Shown here: piece after piece, positions 23,605-33,975 of the stretch | Position numbering within the stretch: the stretch's first letter is position 1 | How the letters are laid out: each line of letters starts with the position of its first letter | Assembly (NCBI GenBank): GCA_019054805.1 | Contig: JAHQIY010000003.1 | Coordinates: forward strand, 1,984,001-2,048,000 | Length of the DNA: 64,000 nucleotides | Source: Brachionus manjavacas | Taxonomy: Eukaryota; Rotifera; Eurotatoria; Ploima; Brachionidae | Direction: 5' to 3' | Position numbers and translations under genes: made by a program | Notes under the pieces: model-generated | The model's database searches: none | What the model was told of the DNA's origin: nothing | What the model saw: the letters and a program-made list of their open reading frames with translations, nothing else

Positions 23605-23660
23605 CAGCCAGTTAAGAGCAATTATTTTTAAATTAAATTAATTAAATTTGGTATAAATAG
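23605..23660 (+). promoter_or_regulatory. TATA box and conserved upstream element of neuropeptide gene, left arm
   Basis: TATAAA at 23652-23657 (in GGTATAAATAG) lies 68 bp before the ATG. Together with the upstream word AGCCAGTTAAGAGCAATTAT (23607-23626) it is conserved in the right arm (TATA at 28523-28518) and, with few changes, in the diverged paralogue (TATA at 40512-40507). Conservation of non-coding sequence across paralogues supports a core promoter. Confidence 0.7.
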
Positions 23661-23724
23661 ATTGTTTTTAAAATTTAAATTTATTTGAAAGCCGTCAACA
23701 AAAAAAAATTTTAGAGATAAAAAA

Positions 23725-24065
23725 ATGAATTTTGGTCAAAAAATTGTTTTTTGGATGTTTTTAGTTGGAATTTTGGTGAGTGGCAGCGAACAGAGGCCTC
23801 CGATAAACTCGGACTTTGTGAACGGACCGTGGGCTAGAATTGGTAAAAGAGGAGGAAAAAGTGTGTGCGATTATTTGAACAGAGTAAATTTGCTTGATTC
23901 GATGAAGAGAGTATTGCTTGTTAAATGTTTAGCTGAATGGAGAGCCAGGCAATTGGATAGCATGACTGATGATGAAAATGATCAACAAGGTTAGTTTTGA
24001 AATTAAAATATTAGAATTTTTTTATTTTTTTTATTTTTTTTATTTTTTAAGAAATCTTAAACTAA
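23725..24065 (+). CDS. W-x-R-I-amide neuropeptide precursor, left-arm copy
   Basis: Exon 1 (23725-23989) encodes 88 residues. A hydrophobic signal peptide (~residues 5-20) is followed by QRPPINSDFVNGPWARI (23-39), then G-K-R (40-42), a standard amidation and dibasic cleavage site. The rest is a spacer with two cysteines (48 and 68), containing KRVLLVKC. Predicted product: a 16-17-residue peptide ending Trp-Ala-Arg-Ile-amide, secreted by neurons or gland cells, presumably acting on a GPCR. A donor (G/GTTAGT) and polypyrimidine acceptor (TTTTTTAAG, 24051) give a 62-bp intron and a C-terminus EILN. A more distant acceptor near 24785 is also in phase. Layout (signal, peptide, GKR, two-cysteine tail) recalls SIFamide and luqin precursors, but the peptide ending and cysteine spacing do not match them. 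Function is inferred from architecture only. Confidence 0.75.
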
Positions 24066-25135
24066 TTGAATCTATCAAAAAAATATAAAAAAATGAATAA
24101 ATTTTTTGAATAACTTTTGACTCTAAATTTTATTTTTTGCATTAATAAATTGTTTAAACAAAGTAATTATTTTATTTCTTGTAGTCATCTAATTAAAAAC
24201 AAATAGAAAATTTATGATTGAATAATGAGAAAACCTAATCAATTGAAATCTCAGTTGACAATTTTACTAGATATTTTTGACTAGAGACTTAAGTCTATCT
24301 TTTTTATTTGTAAGAATAAAAATTGTTAAGCATTATGAAATTAAAATAACATCAGATTGATTGATTTAACAAGCATTTTAATTTATGATGTTTATCACTA
24401 AAAATTTAAATCGCAAAAACAATTAAATAATTATTTAAGATTTTTATTAAATTTAAATTCCTTTTTTTTAATAATAAGCTGCCAGAGAACTGAGAAAAAC
24501 AGTGGTTAAATTTATCCATAATCGATTATTGTGATGATTATGTCATACTATTATGCCTTCATATAGTCTATTTATTTTAGACTCAAAAAAGAAATTCAAA
24601 ATTCATATGTTTTTAAAACTAAAATTTTGCTTTAATTTTGCTTTTTTCATTTTATTTCGATAATTTAATTTGATTCCAATCTTTTTAGTCAATATTTTGG
24701 CAATTTGCAGCTTATGATCAATTTTTGATGCTCAAAATTATTAAGTCAAGTTTTAGTTATTAAATAAATTGTTTCTTTTTATAGAATTAATCAGGGATAC
24801 AGTTTTGGATCTGATGTGCTTTATGTATCAAATATATGTGTACAATTAGAGTAGAAGAAATAATTATATTTTATCTATATTGTTGAATTAAATTTTGCTT
24901 TTAATTATTCCACAAAAAAATAAAAATAAATTATTTAGTTACTAATTTTTTTTTTGGATGACGAAAAAACGTCAAATTACTAAATCAATGAAAAATAGCT
25001 AAAATAATATTTTATTGTCAAAATTGTTAAATGCATGACAAAACATTAAAAATCCAATGACAAAATGATTAAGAAAAATTCATACAATTTTATTTTTAAA
25101 AAATTGTATGAAAAAGAGCCAAAACAACCAAACTC
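24066..25135. other. AT-rich spacer at the inner part of the left arm
   Basis: No gene was seen. A 13-bp perfect hairpin (TTCATACAATTTT / AAAATTGTATGAA) lies at ~25078-25114, just before the truncated copy of the 125-codon ORF. The mirror region is 27053-28121. Confidence 0.5.
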
Positions 25136-25219
25136 TTGCATGCCCTAGAAATGGAAACAACTGAAATGATGCTACTAAAAGGGAAACTAAATTTTGTGAA
25201 AAGGCTGATGGTAAATTAA
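25136..25219 (+). pseudogene. Truncated start of the 125-codon ORF at the inner breakpoint
   Basis: The first ~27 codons (MHALEMETTEMMLLKGKLNF, then VKRLMVN) match the ORF at 27052-26675. Homology stops exactly at the inner limit of the inverted repeat (25216), and a stop follows at once. The breakpoint therefore cut this ORF. Confidence 0.85.
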
Positions 25220-25323
25220 TCATCATCTTACTGAAAAATATTAATAAAGCATATTTTTGAACACTTCATTTACTTAACTTGTGTTGTCGCGAGAATTAGT
25301 AAAAAATTCATTACATAAAAAGG

Positions 25324-25640
25324 ATGAATTATCATGATTTAAATGATTATCATGAAAGTTTCTTTTTCAGACTTTTCTCGATAAATCGAATTGGTAACAA
25401 AGCTCATGTAATTGTAGAGGCTTTCAAGAAAATTAAATTTGTGTTCATATCTTATAGATATAAGCTAGTTGAAATGCAGGAGGAACCTAAAAATTGGTCA
25501 GAAACGTAAGCGAGGTAGACATAAGAAAACAAAGTCTGCTTTGTACTATTATATATCAAAAGAGGTCGTAGAAGGCCTCGAAAAAAAAAAAATAGTGAAT
25601 TTATTTCCGCACAAGATGTGGATAAATATCTTATTTTAAC
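25324..25640 (+). pseudogene. Unrecognised coding relic in spacer
   Basis: An open frame reads MNYHDLNDYHESFFFRLFSI, then HVIVEAFKKIKFVFISYRYK and EEPKNWSET. A second frame continues KRGRHKKTKSALYYYI and a third SEFISAQDVDKYLIL. The basic GRHKK/GRRRPRKKK stretch could be an AT-hook or nuclear signal. Three frames in 300 bp suggest a decayed transposon protein. Family not recognised. Confidence 0.3.
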
Positions 25641-26092
25641 ACACACAATTTACCTGAAAATAAACAATTTTTTTTCTTACCTGTACAAAAAAACTAGTCA
25701 TTTACCCACAAATTGACATTAAATTTCTTTTATTTTTACATTGAAATCTATCAATAAAAAAAATTGAAGTCAATGCAAAAACAATAACAGCACAAAGTTC
25801 AAAATTATTCAAAGTTACGGATGATAGCGAGTTAAAGGAATTCTTTGCTCATATACTTCTTGATGAATTCAAACCGAGCATCGAAAAGAGCATATTCAAG
25901 TTCTCCCATCAAAAATACATCCTAGTGTACTTAGCTCTTCTTTTGTTAGTTTGTCAAATGAGATTTCCTCTCTTATTTCATGTTATTTTACTAATGATGC
26001 TCTCTTAATGTTGCAAAATAACTTACAAGCATTGAGATCAGAGGGACAAACTTTTCCTTGAAAATTATGTTCTTTGAATTTTGATACAAATT

Positions 26093-26196
26093 GTTTGTGG
26101 CTCTTGTAATTATTCTTTTCATTTAAAATGTGTTAAAAAAGCTAATGCTCCAAAGCTAAAAAAATGGTATTGTGCTAATTGTAATGATAATTAATT
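26093..26196 (+). pseudogene. PHD-like zinc-finger fragment
   Basis: The plus strand reads CGSCNYSFHLKCVKKANAPK followed by LKKWYCANCND and a stop. This gives C-x2-C-x4-H-x2-C...W-x-C-x2-C, the second half of a PHD finger. PHD fingers of this kind occur in ORF1 proteins of CR1-type LINEs and in some transposases. The first cysteine pair is not visible in frame, so this is a fragment. Confidence 0.5.
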
Positions 26197-26674
26197 GATC
26201 TTTACGTGTTAATCTCTTTTTCTCTTTTTTTATTTTTTCCATCCACTTTTTGTGTGTATCAATTTTTCTTTATTTACCCATAGAATGTGTAAAAATAAAC
26301 GCTATTAAAAATAAATCTTTTTTAATCTTTATTTTATTCAATAAACACCGCAATGGTGATGTAAAGAGAATATAAAAAGTAGAATAAAATAAAGTAAAGT
26401 AAAGTTTTGTCTTTCTAGATAAAAAAAAAGAATCACATATGATTTAAATTATTTATGATTTAAATGTTAGTCACATGATTTAAATGAATTAAAAAAAATA
26501 CTAAAAATAATTTTTCAAATTTTGTTTTTCGATCGTAATTTTTTTTTTTTTTTTGGTTTTCTAAAGTTTTGAAAAAAAGAAAATTCAAACAAAAACAAAA
26601 GAAGTAAAAAAGAACTTGTTTAATGGCAATTTGGTAAATATAAATTTTTTTTTTTTTTTTTATTGCATTTTTGC

Positions 26675-27052
26675 TTAGAAAGCTTTCGTTAGGAGTTGGA
26701 GGATTTTTTCTTGTTTCTCTTTGGTCATTGATCCAGCGATACAAAACTTTATTGACTCGACTATTCCATCTTTGTTACATTCTCGATTGTTTAAGGATAT
26801 TTCTTTGATTTTATCATTTATTTTTTCTTCGAGATCTTCTATGTTTTCTATGATTTCATTTTCACTTACTAGAATTTCGTTTAGTTCACTAAGGACCGAT
26901 TTCTTATTAGTATTTTTTCCATTTTCCCTTGATTTTTCTAATATACAAGCGACAAGTTCTCTTGTAAATTTATTTACCATCAGCCTTTTCACAAAATTTA
27001 GTTTCCCTTTTAGTAGCATCATTTCAGTTGTTTCCATTTCTAGGGCATGCAA
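26675..27052 (-). CDS. 125-codon coiled-coil ORF crossing the palindrome's inner boundary
   Basis: The frame is intact from MHALEMETTEMMLLKGKLNF to the stop. It is rich in Lys/Glu/Leu/Ile heptad-like stretches (LSELNEILVSENEIIENIED, then LEEKINDKIKEISL), so a coiled coil is likely. No signal peptide or known domain is visible. The first 27 codons lie in the right arm and the other 98 in the unique spacer. The left arm keeps only the first 27. The ATG lies ~30 bp from a perfect 13-bp hairpin (TTCATACAATTTT). It may be a small host protein or part of an element. I do not recognise it. Confidence 0.4.
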   Translation of the reverse strand: MHALEMETTEMMLLKGKLNFVKRLMVNKFTRELVACILEKSRENGKNTNKKSVLSELNEILVSENEIIENIEDLEEKINDKIKEISLNNRECNKDGIVESIKFCIAGSMTKEKQEKILQLLTKAF

Positions 27053-28121
27053 GAGTTTGGTTGTTTTGGCTCTTTTTCATACAATTTTTTAAAAATAAAA
27101 TTGTATGAATTTTTCTTAATCATTTTGTCATTGGATTTTTAATGTTTTGTCATGCATTTAACAATTTTGACAATAAAATATTATTTTAGCTATTTTTCAT
27201 TGATTTAGTAATTTGACGTTTTTTCGTCATCCAAAAAAAAAATTAGTAACTAAATAATTTATTTTTATTTTTTGTGGAATAATTAAAAGCAAAATTTAAT
27301 TCAACAATATAGATAAAATATAATTATTTCTTCTACTCTAATTGTACACATATATTTGATACATAAAGCACATCAGATCCAAAACTGTATCCCTGATTAA
27401 TTCTATAAAAAGAAACAATTTATTTAATAACTAAAACTTGACTTAATAATTTTGAGCATCAAAAATTGATCATAAGCTGCAAATTGCCAAAATATTGACT
27501 AAAAAAGATTGGAATCAAATTAAATTATCGAAATAAAATGAAAAAAGCAAAATTAAAGCAAAATTTTAGTTTTAAAAACATATGAATTTTGAATTTCTTT
27601 TTTGAGTCTAAAATAAATAGACTATATGAAGGCATAATAGTATGACATAATCATCACAATAATCGATTATGGATAAATTTAACCACTGTTTTTCTCAGTT
27701 CTCTGGCAGCTTATTATTAAAAAAAGGAATTTAAATTTAATAAAAATCTTAAATAATTATTTAATTGTTTTTGCGATTTAAATTTTTAGTGATAAACATC
27801 ATAAATTAAAATGCTTGTTAAATCAATCAATCTGATGTTATTTTAATTTCATAATGCTTAACAATTTTTATTCTTACAAATAAAAAAGATAGACTTAAGT
27901 CTCTAGTCAAAAATATCTAGTAAAATTGTCAACTGAGATTTCAATTGATTAGGTTTTCTCATTATTCAATCATAAATTTTCTATTTGTTTTTAATTAGAT
28001 GACTACAAGAAATAAAATAATTACTTTGTTTAAACAATTTATTAATGCAAAAAATAAAATTTAGAGTCAAAAGTTATTCAAAAAATTTATTCATTTTTTT
28101 ATATTTTTTTGATAGATTCAA

Positions 28122-28452
28122 TTAGTTTAAGATTTCTTAAAAAATAAAAAAATAAAAAAATTCTAATATTTTAATTTCAAAACTAACCTTGTTGATCATT
28201 TTCATCATCAGTCATGCTATCCAATTGCCTGGCTCTCCATTCAGCTAAACATTTAACAAGCAATACTCTCTTCATCGAATCAAGCAAATTTACTCTGTTC
28301 AAATAATCGCACACACTTTTTCCTCCTCTTTTACCAATTCTAGCCCACGGTCCGTTCACAAAGTCCGAGTTTATCGGAGGCCTCTGTTCGCTGCCACTCA
28401 CCAAAATTCCAACTAAAAAACATCCAAAAACAATTTTTTGACCAAAATTCAT
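28122..28452 (-). CDS. W-x-R-I-amide neuropeptide precursor, right-arm copy
   Basis: This is the same gene as in the left arm: signal peptide, QRPPINSDFVNGPWARI, GKR, two-cysteine tail. Exon 1 is 28452-28188 (265 nt), intron 28187-28136 (52 bp, shorter than in the left arm by repeat-unit loss), and exon 2 encodes EILN. The protein differs only inside the signal peptide: IVFGCFL here, IVFWMFL in the left arm. The change comes from two opposite homopolymer shifts (five then six T here, six then five there) that leave the frame intact. The paralogue at 40.4 kb has IVCLMIL, so the left-arm version, with M at that place, looks ancestral. Consensus error in T-runs is the main alternative. Confidence 0.75.
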
Positions 28453-28517
28453 TTTTTTATCTCTAAAATTTCTTTGTTGACGGCTTTCAAATAAATTTAA
28501 ATTTTAAAAACAATCTA

Positions 28518-28575
28518 TTTATACCAAATTTAATTAATTTAATTTAAAAATAATTGCTCTTAACTGGCTGATAAA
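28518..28575 (-). promoter_or_regulatory. TATA box and conserved upstream element, right-arm copy
   Basis: TATAAA (28523-28518 on the minus strand) and the upstream word AGCCAGTTAAGAGCAATTAT are at the same distances from the ATG as in the left arm. Confidence 0.7.
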
Positions 28576-29844
28576 TTAAAAACAACAGAATAAATATTGA
28601 TAACCAAAATCATTGAAAATGAAAAATTTTCACACGGCCTCTCATGTGCGCCATCTTCCGATCTTAAATTAGTACGGCCTTGTGCAAACAAGCTTTTAGC
28701 TGGTAAGTTCTTTTCCCTTGGCTTACAGCTTAGTAATGAGTCAAAGCTATAGATTTTTAAATAAAATGCTTTTAAGAAAATGTTTTTTAAAGAAAATTTT
28801 CAAATTTTTGTTTTGATTATTTTTAATTTATTTAAAAAAAAAAGAATTTGTCCGAGCCTTGAAGGATTAGATGGAAACATAGTTCGATCTTTTTGCCATT
28901 TAAAGTCGATTGAAGAAAATGAATAAATGATAAAGTGAAAATAAAATAATTGTGGTATAATTAAATTGAAATTTTAGAATTAAATTTGAATTGAAATAAG
29001 TATTCAAATTTTTGAAAATTAATTTTTATGAATTGAGAGCTATTTTTAGGAAAAAGTCGGCTGGAGTTTAGAATTTATATCAATAATTTTAATTAATATG
29101 AAAACAAGGGTTTCTTTACCAATTTATAAATTAGTGCTTAAAAATAAGGTGATTTTTTTTTATTCTTTAGAAAAGATGTAAATTATTTTTATTTTTTTCT
29201 TCCTTAGCAATATGTTTGAATCAAACGCCCAACTTAATTAATTGTTAGTTAATAAATCAAAATATCTTTCGCTATCACTTTTCCTAAAATCGTTTAATCA
29301 TGCAACTATTTTGATCATTATTAAATTTAGATGATTTGACATCGTTACATGCGCAATTGTTTTAATATTAAATCTTATTAAAAAATGAAATAAAAAACTA
29401 AATCAAAATTGTTTTCTTCAATTTTTTTTAATTCACAATCAAATCAATTAGATTAATTAAAAAAAAAACATTTAAATCTTTTGGTTGTGTATTATCATTT
29501 TTTAAAAAGTTAAATTTTTTTTTGAAAAAACATAAAATCTGATTTTTTAATGTTGGCAATGGTGAAGTGTACTCTGTTTGTTCGTGATTCTTAGAGCTTT
29601 TTTAATAACGAAAATGCTGACCCAAAAAAGCACTTAATTATTTTTTGTACTTTATATTCTTTTTAATTTTAAAATTTACATTAAGAAAATAAATGAGTCC
29701 CATTCAAAAATCTAATTTTTATTTAAAAAAAAAAAATTTGAAATTACTCTTTAGAACATTAATTGTTAAAATAAATCATCTTAAAGACAGCTTCTTGAAG
29801 ATCGTATTTAAACAACCATACTAAATATTCATTTTGCTGTGGCA

Positions 29845-30087
29845 CTAGTTTCTGCTTTGTATGTTAAACATTAATTTGGAAAATTCAGAAAAATTGACCA
29901 TTGGATATTGACCAATATTTTCGTCTTCATCTAACTCAGAAGAATCAGATAAATTTAATCTAAAATCTAGCTCTTCCTCGTCCTTTTTCTCTTCCTCATC
30001 ATCCGAAATTCTTGTGCAATTGACATCCTCATCATCGTCGAAAAGACAGATTACTTTTTTGGTTCTCATTTTTAATTTTGGGTACAA
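29845..30087 (-). CDS. Unrecognised acidic ORF, right arm
   Basis: This is an identical protein to the left-arm ORF at 22091-22333 (MYPKLKMRTKKVICLFDDDE...). Both stop at the same codon, so if a frameshift created that stop it happened before the duplication. Confidence 0.3.
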   Translation of the reverse strand: MYPKLKMRTKKVICLFDDDEDVNCTRISDDEEEKKDEEELDFRLNLSDSSELDEDENIGQYPMVNFSEFSKLMFNIQSRN

Positions 30088-30178
30088 TTAATATATTTTT
30101 GAGAAAAATAATGTTCCTCCTAGTCGTGTACCAAAAATTAGTCTGTATGCGTATCAAAAAACTCATGCGTATAACATA

Positions 30179-30806
30179 GGTATCCCATCTTTACTTTACT
30201 TTTTCTTTACTTTAAAAATAAAGTAAAGCAACATTTTAATTTTCTTTGTTCATTTTTTATTTAATATTCCATGACAAAGAAAATTAAAATGTTATGAATA
30301 AAATGTAATAAAAGTCAAATTTGTTCTTCTTATTCTTGAATCGAGTTTCTTAAAAAATAAAATTTGAAAACGAATTTATTAATAATATTTTTGTTTGTTT
30401 TTATCAACAGCTTTTATTGATTCTAATCCTGCTTGATTTTAGGAGAATTAAAAATGAATAAAAATATATCTAACAACTGAAATATGCAAATTTGGTTAAA
30501 TCTTTCACTTTACCCTAGTAAAGTACAGGTAAAGTTAAGTAAAGTAAATGTTATTAGTATATTTTTCAATTCTGAATCCAAAAAATGAGTTTCCGTAAAA
30601 GTAAATATTTTTTTCAAAACTTTACTTTTTACAAGTAAAGTAAAGTAAATGCTTTACTTTATTTACTTTTTCTGAAAACTAATATTTCACTAATAATTCG
30701 AAGGTTTATAACCTATTTTCATAAAATAGATTTATTTTAAAAAGTAAAGTGAGTAAATACGGTTGCTTTACTTTATTTGTAAAGTAAAGTAAAGATTGCA
30801 GCCCTA
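30179..30806. mobile_element. MITE rich in AAGTAAAG words, right arm
   Basis: Mirror of 21369-21998. It keeps its 10-bp flanking repeats (GTATAACATA at 30169-30178 and 30807-30816). Since both arms carry the element at the same place, it inserted before the palindrome formed. Confidence 0.85.
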
Positions 30807-30931
30807 GTATAACATATTCAATTAGTATGTATTTTTAATTTTTACTCATTGACCATTCAAGAACATATTTTTGATTTTTATCCAAAATTCACCCAAAATA
30901 TACAAGTCAACTATTATTTTTTATTATTTAT

Positions 30932-31240
30932 TTGTTTTATCTATGCCGAGCTAAAGCTTTATCAGATAAAAAAAGATGTGTAAATTGTAAAGGAAAAAAT
31001 GTTACGTTAATAGAAACACTGGTCGAAAAAGATCTGGGTGTTTTTGTTTCTAATGACCTCAAATGGAACAAGCAATGCAGGGCGGCAGCGGCGAAAGCAA
31101 ATAGGGTTCTTGGACAAACCAAGAACTCATTTTTATGACTAGATGATGTTACGCATACACTGGTCTCGTAAGACCACAACTTGAATACGATGTGAGTATG
31201 TGGAGTCCTGCAACAAAGTCTGACATTTTAAATTGGAAAG
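30932..31240 (+). pseudogene. CR1/RTE-like LINE C-terminal fragment, right arm
   Basis: Mirror of 20936-21243: VEKDLGVFVSNDLKWNKQ, then CRAAAAKANRVLGQTKNS and, after a stop, RPQLEYDVSMWSPATKSDI in another frame. Confidence 0.75.
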
Positions 31241-31666
31241 GGTGCAAAGAAGGGCAACAAATTAAATTCATTTGTTTTGTATTTTTCAGTTGTCTTTCAA
31301 AAGATCAAGTCACTTTTATTTTTTAGTTGACGGTTGATGATGTAAATCAAATGTTCAATTCATATACTCAATAATTTCAAAACCAAAATATTTTATTTAC
31401 TTCAAAATACTTACACTTATGCTTTATTTTTAAAATCTTTTAAATGATGATCCCAATGACAACATTATTTTCTAAAATAATACTAATGCTGATTCATTTT
31501 TTTTAACATGAGTTTAGGATTGGATTACTTTTTATTCAGTGTCTAATTTAATTAAATAAAATACACAAAAAAAATACCAAGAAAATTTCATTTAATGTCT
31601 AATTCAATTTATCTAGTACATTATCGAAAATGAAAAAATAAAGAAAAAAAACAAATAGAAGAGTAT

Positions 31667-31742
31667 TATTCAAGGCAAATTTTTTTTGGCCTTCCTCTTT
31701 TTTTAGCTTGAGTTTCAACAGCTGGTGTTTGAGTTATACTGC
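31667..31742 (-). pseudogene. AT-hook C-terminal tail, right arm
   Basis: Mirror of 20435-20510 (AKKRGRPKKICLE, stop). Confidence 0.6.
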
Positions 31743-31775
31743 TGTATTTGAACTGGTTTCTTCTTCCGATTTAAT

Positions 31776-33975
31776 ATTATTATTTATTTATTTATTTAAA
31801 GCTTCAGATTAAAAAAAAAAATAAATAAGGAGTTGGGTATTCAATATACCTTGTTTCAAAACCCGCTTTATATTCATCAACCAGCTTGACAACCAATGGA
31901 ACAGAATGACGCAGTTCTCCCGCCACATATCTTTCGCTCAATTCAAAAAGTCGATTCGAGACCGTTAAGAATTCAAGTTTATTAAAATCCTCATGATGCA
32001 AAATATTGGAAGGAGTATCATATTTTAGTTTAAATATAAAACGAACTTCTGAGTTTTGTAAGACTTGAATTTTTTTAATGTTTGTCTCCGAAAATGAATT
32101 TAGACACGGAAAAGGGTAATCAATTATAGATCCGATTAAAGATTTATATAGGTTTCCTAGTGTGCAATAATTAAGACCCCACTTTTTGTTCGACAATACT
32201 TTTACTTAGTTCAACCGTGAACTACAACGCTGTTTAATTTCATCAACCATTGGGGTAAAGGTTAATTTTGAATCAAATTTTATACCTAAAAACTTGATTT
32301 CCTTTTGACTCTCAATTTTATTTTCATATATTTTTAATTTTTAGTCAATATTTTTCTTATTATATTTAGTGAAGACAATGAAGCAAGACTTTTCAACAGA
32401 TATTTTCATCATCCACTTGAAGAGCCATTTTTCTAGTTCGTTTAAGTATTTGTTTATCTTATTTTCTAGATTCCCTTTTTTTCTAGAAATATAAATTGTG
32501 ACCAAGTCATCAGCAAAACGAAGAGAGTATTCACTATTTTTTATTTCTTTTAGAAAAATCACTGATAAAAATACTAAAAAGTAATGGACTAATTACCGAG
32601 CCTTGAGGAACACCTGCAGTAATATGGTATTCATCACTTATGTGACCATTTAAATTTAGTTTAAATGATCTTGAGTCTAAAAACGAATTAATCCAATGTA
32701 TTAGGTAAGAAGGAAGGTTCTTATTTATTAGTTTATAAATAAGACTAACATGCCAAGCCTTAGCAAACGCTTTGGAGATATCAAAAAATAGGGAACAACC
32801 TTTCTTCTTGGGAACAAATTTTTTAAATTAAGAAGAAGAGATTATCAGCGGTTCGTCAATTTTTTCTAAAACCTGATTGTTCCTGAATTAGTTATGTTTT
32901 TTGTTTTAAATAACTAAATAATCTTGAGTAGACGATACGTTCTAAAAGCTTTGTTATAATGATTGGTCGGTAGTTAGCTGGGTCTTGTGTTAAAATTGAC
33001 TTTTTAGGTATCATGGTAATGTTAGCAGATTTCCATGCACTCGGTATTTTACCTTCTCTTAGACTTAAATTAAAAAGATGCATTATGTCTTTAAGAATAT
33101 TTTGCCCTAAATTTTTTAAACATAAGGTTATGAATTTGGTCTGGTCCTGAAGCTGCTTCCTCTTTTAACCTATTTATCGCTGATATAATCTCTTTAGTGC
33201 TAACAGGCTTGTCAAATTTAAATTGATCTTACTTATTAAAAAACTCAAGATTATAATCAATTATTTCTCTATCTTTTTGGGGATTAATTAGATAATTATT
33301 CGGACTAATTGAAACTAATTGAAGTTTTTTGAAGAAATTTACCAGAAAAGGTAGCCTTTTCTTCATCAGTTCTTAGTTCATTTTTTTGAGATTAAAGTAG
33401 GTATTAATCCAGATCCTTTCTTAGATCGAAAATTATTAATTATTTTCCAGAATGATCTACTTGATAGCGGATTTTCCCAATTTTTTTAATAAAATCAGAC
33501 CAGTTTTGATTCTAAAAATTTTATAAACTGATTCTTAACTCTGAAGTCATTTGTTTGAATATTTTTTAGTATTTTGTCAACGATTTTTTTGTTTATTAGG
33601 TGGATTATATAAAAATGTATAATTGATCTTTTCCTGGATTTATCTTGATACAAAGTAATTCAGAAGAAAATTCATCATAGGAAAAGTCTTGGAAAACTCA
33701 AATTTCTTCCTTTACTGAAATTGATACTCCTCCACCATTCTTATTGCGTGGTTTACTTATTGACTTTTAATTATAAAATTCTAAGAAAATGTTTGAATTA
33801 CTCGAATCAATTTTTTATTTCATTAAGTAATACAATATCTGGTGAGAATTGAGTAAAGAAAAATCCTTATAGGCTGATTTTGCTGGGGAGATGAGAACAA
33901 TTCCAAATGTGTAATTACTAAGCTTGTTTTATTTAGAGGTTTTGTTCTTAAAATTGATTTATTTGTATTCTTCTT
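31776..33975 (-). pseudogene. LINE (Jockey/I-like), right arm
   Basis: Mirror of the left-arm LINE. Its C-terminal part (32196-31804) is open for 130 codons here (KKWGLNYCTLGNLYKSLIGS to RYIEYPTPYLFF). In the left arm the same stretch is broken by one missing A in a run (six A at ~20097 against seven here). RT palm FADDLVTIYISRKKG lies at 32562-32341 and the fingers block at 33083-32892. Confidence 0.9.

Larger units (their letters stand above)
16332..25216 (+). repeat. Left arm of giant inverted repeat (~8.9 kb)
   Basis: This arm is the reverse complement of 26972-35838. Paired positions add to about 52,170-52,188 throughout. The outer limit is where AGTTATACCAATCAATGACG begins (16332), the inner where GGCTGATGGTAAAT ends (25216). 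Differences that I saw are mostly homopolymer-length changes, plus a few substitutions (for example near 21612 and 23705) and one lost copy of an ATTTTTTT unit near 24030. So the copies are almost but not exactly identical. Contents in order: unrecognised coding relics, LINE, AT-hook tail, LINE C-terminus, MITE, acidic ORF, neuropeptide gene. Confidence 0.97.
25217..26971. other. Unique spacer between the palindrome arms (1.75 kb)
   Basis: This stretch has no inverted partner. On the plus strand it holds broken coding relics (25324-25640) and a PHD-like finger (26093-26196). On the minus strand it holds most of a 125-codon ORF (26675-27052). Long A/T runs lie at 26535-26555 and 26645-26662. 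A spacer this long argues against a simple fold-back sequencing artefact, which would give arms with almost no spacer. Confidence 0.85.

Noticed and set aside
23725..24065. SIFamide or luqin/RYamide assignment of the W-x-R-I-amide precursors
   Set aside because: The layout is similar, but the peptide ends W-A-R-I where SIFamide ends S-I-F and luqin ends R-[FY], and the cysteines are 19 residues apart where those families have a short gap.
26721..27092. 123-codon plus-strand ORF
   Set aside because: It overlaps the coiled-coil ORF on the minus strand almost fully. It is Ser/Phe/Leu-rich, as expected for the antisense of a Lys/Glu-rich frame.
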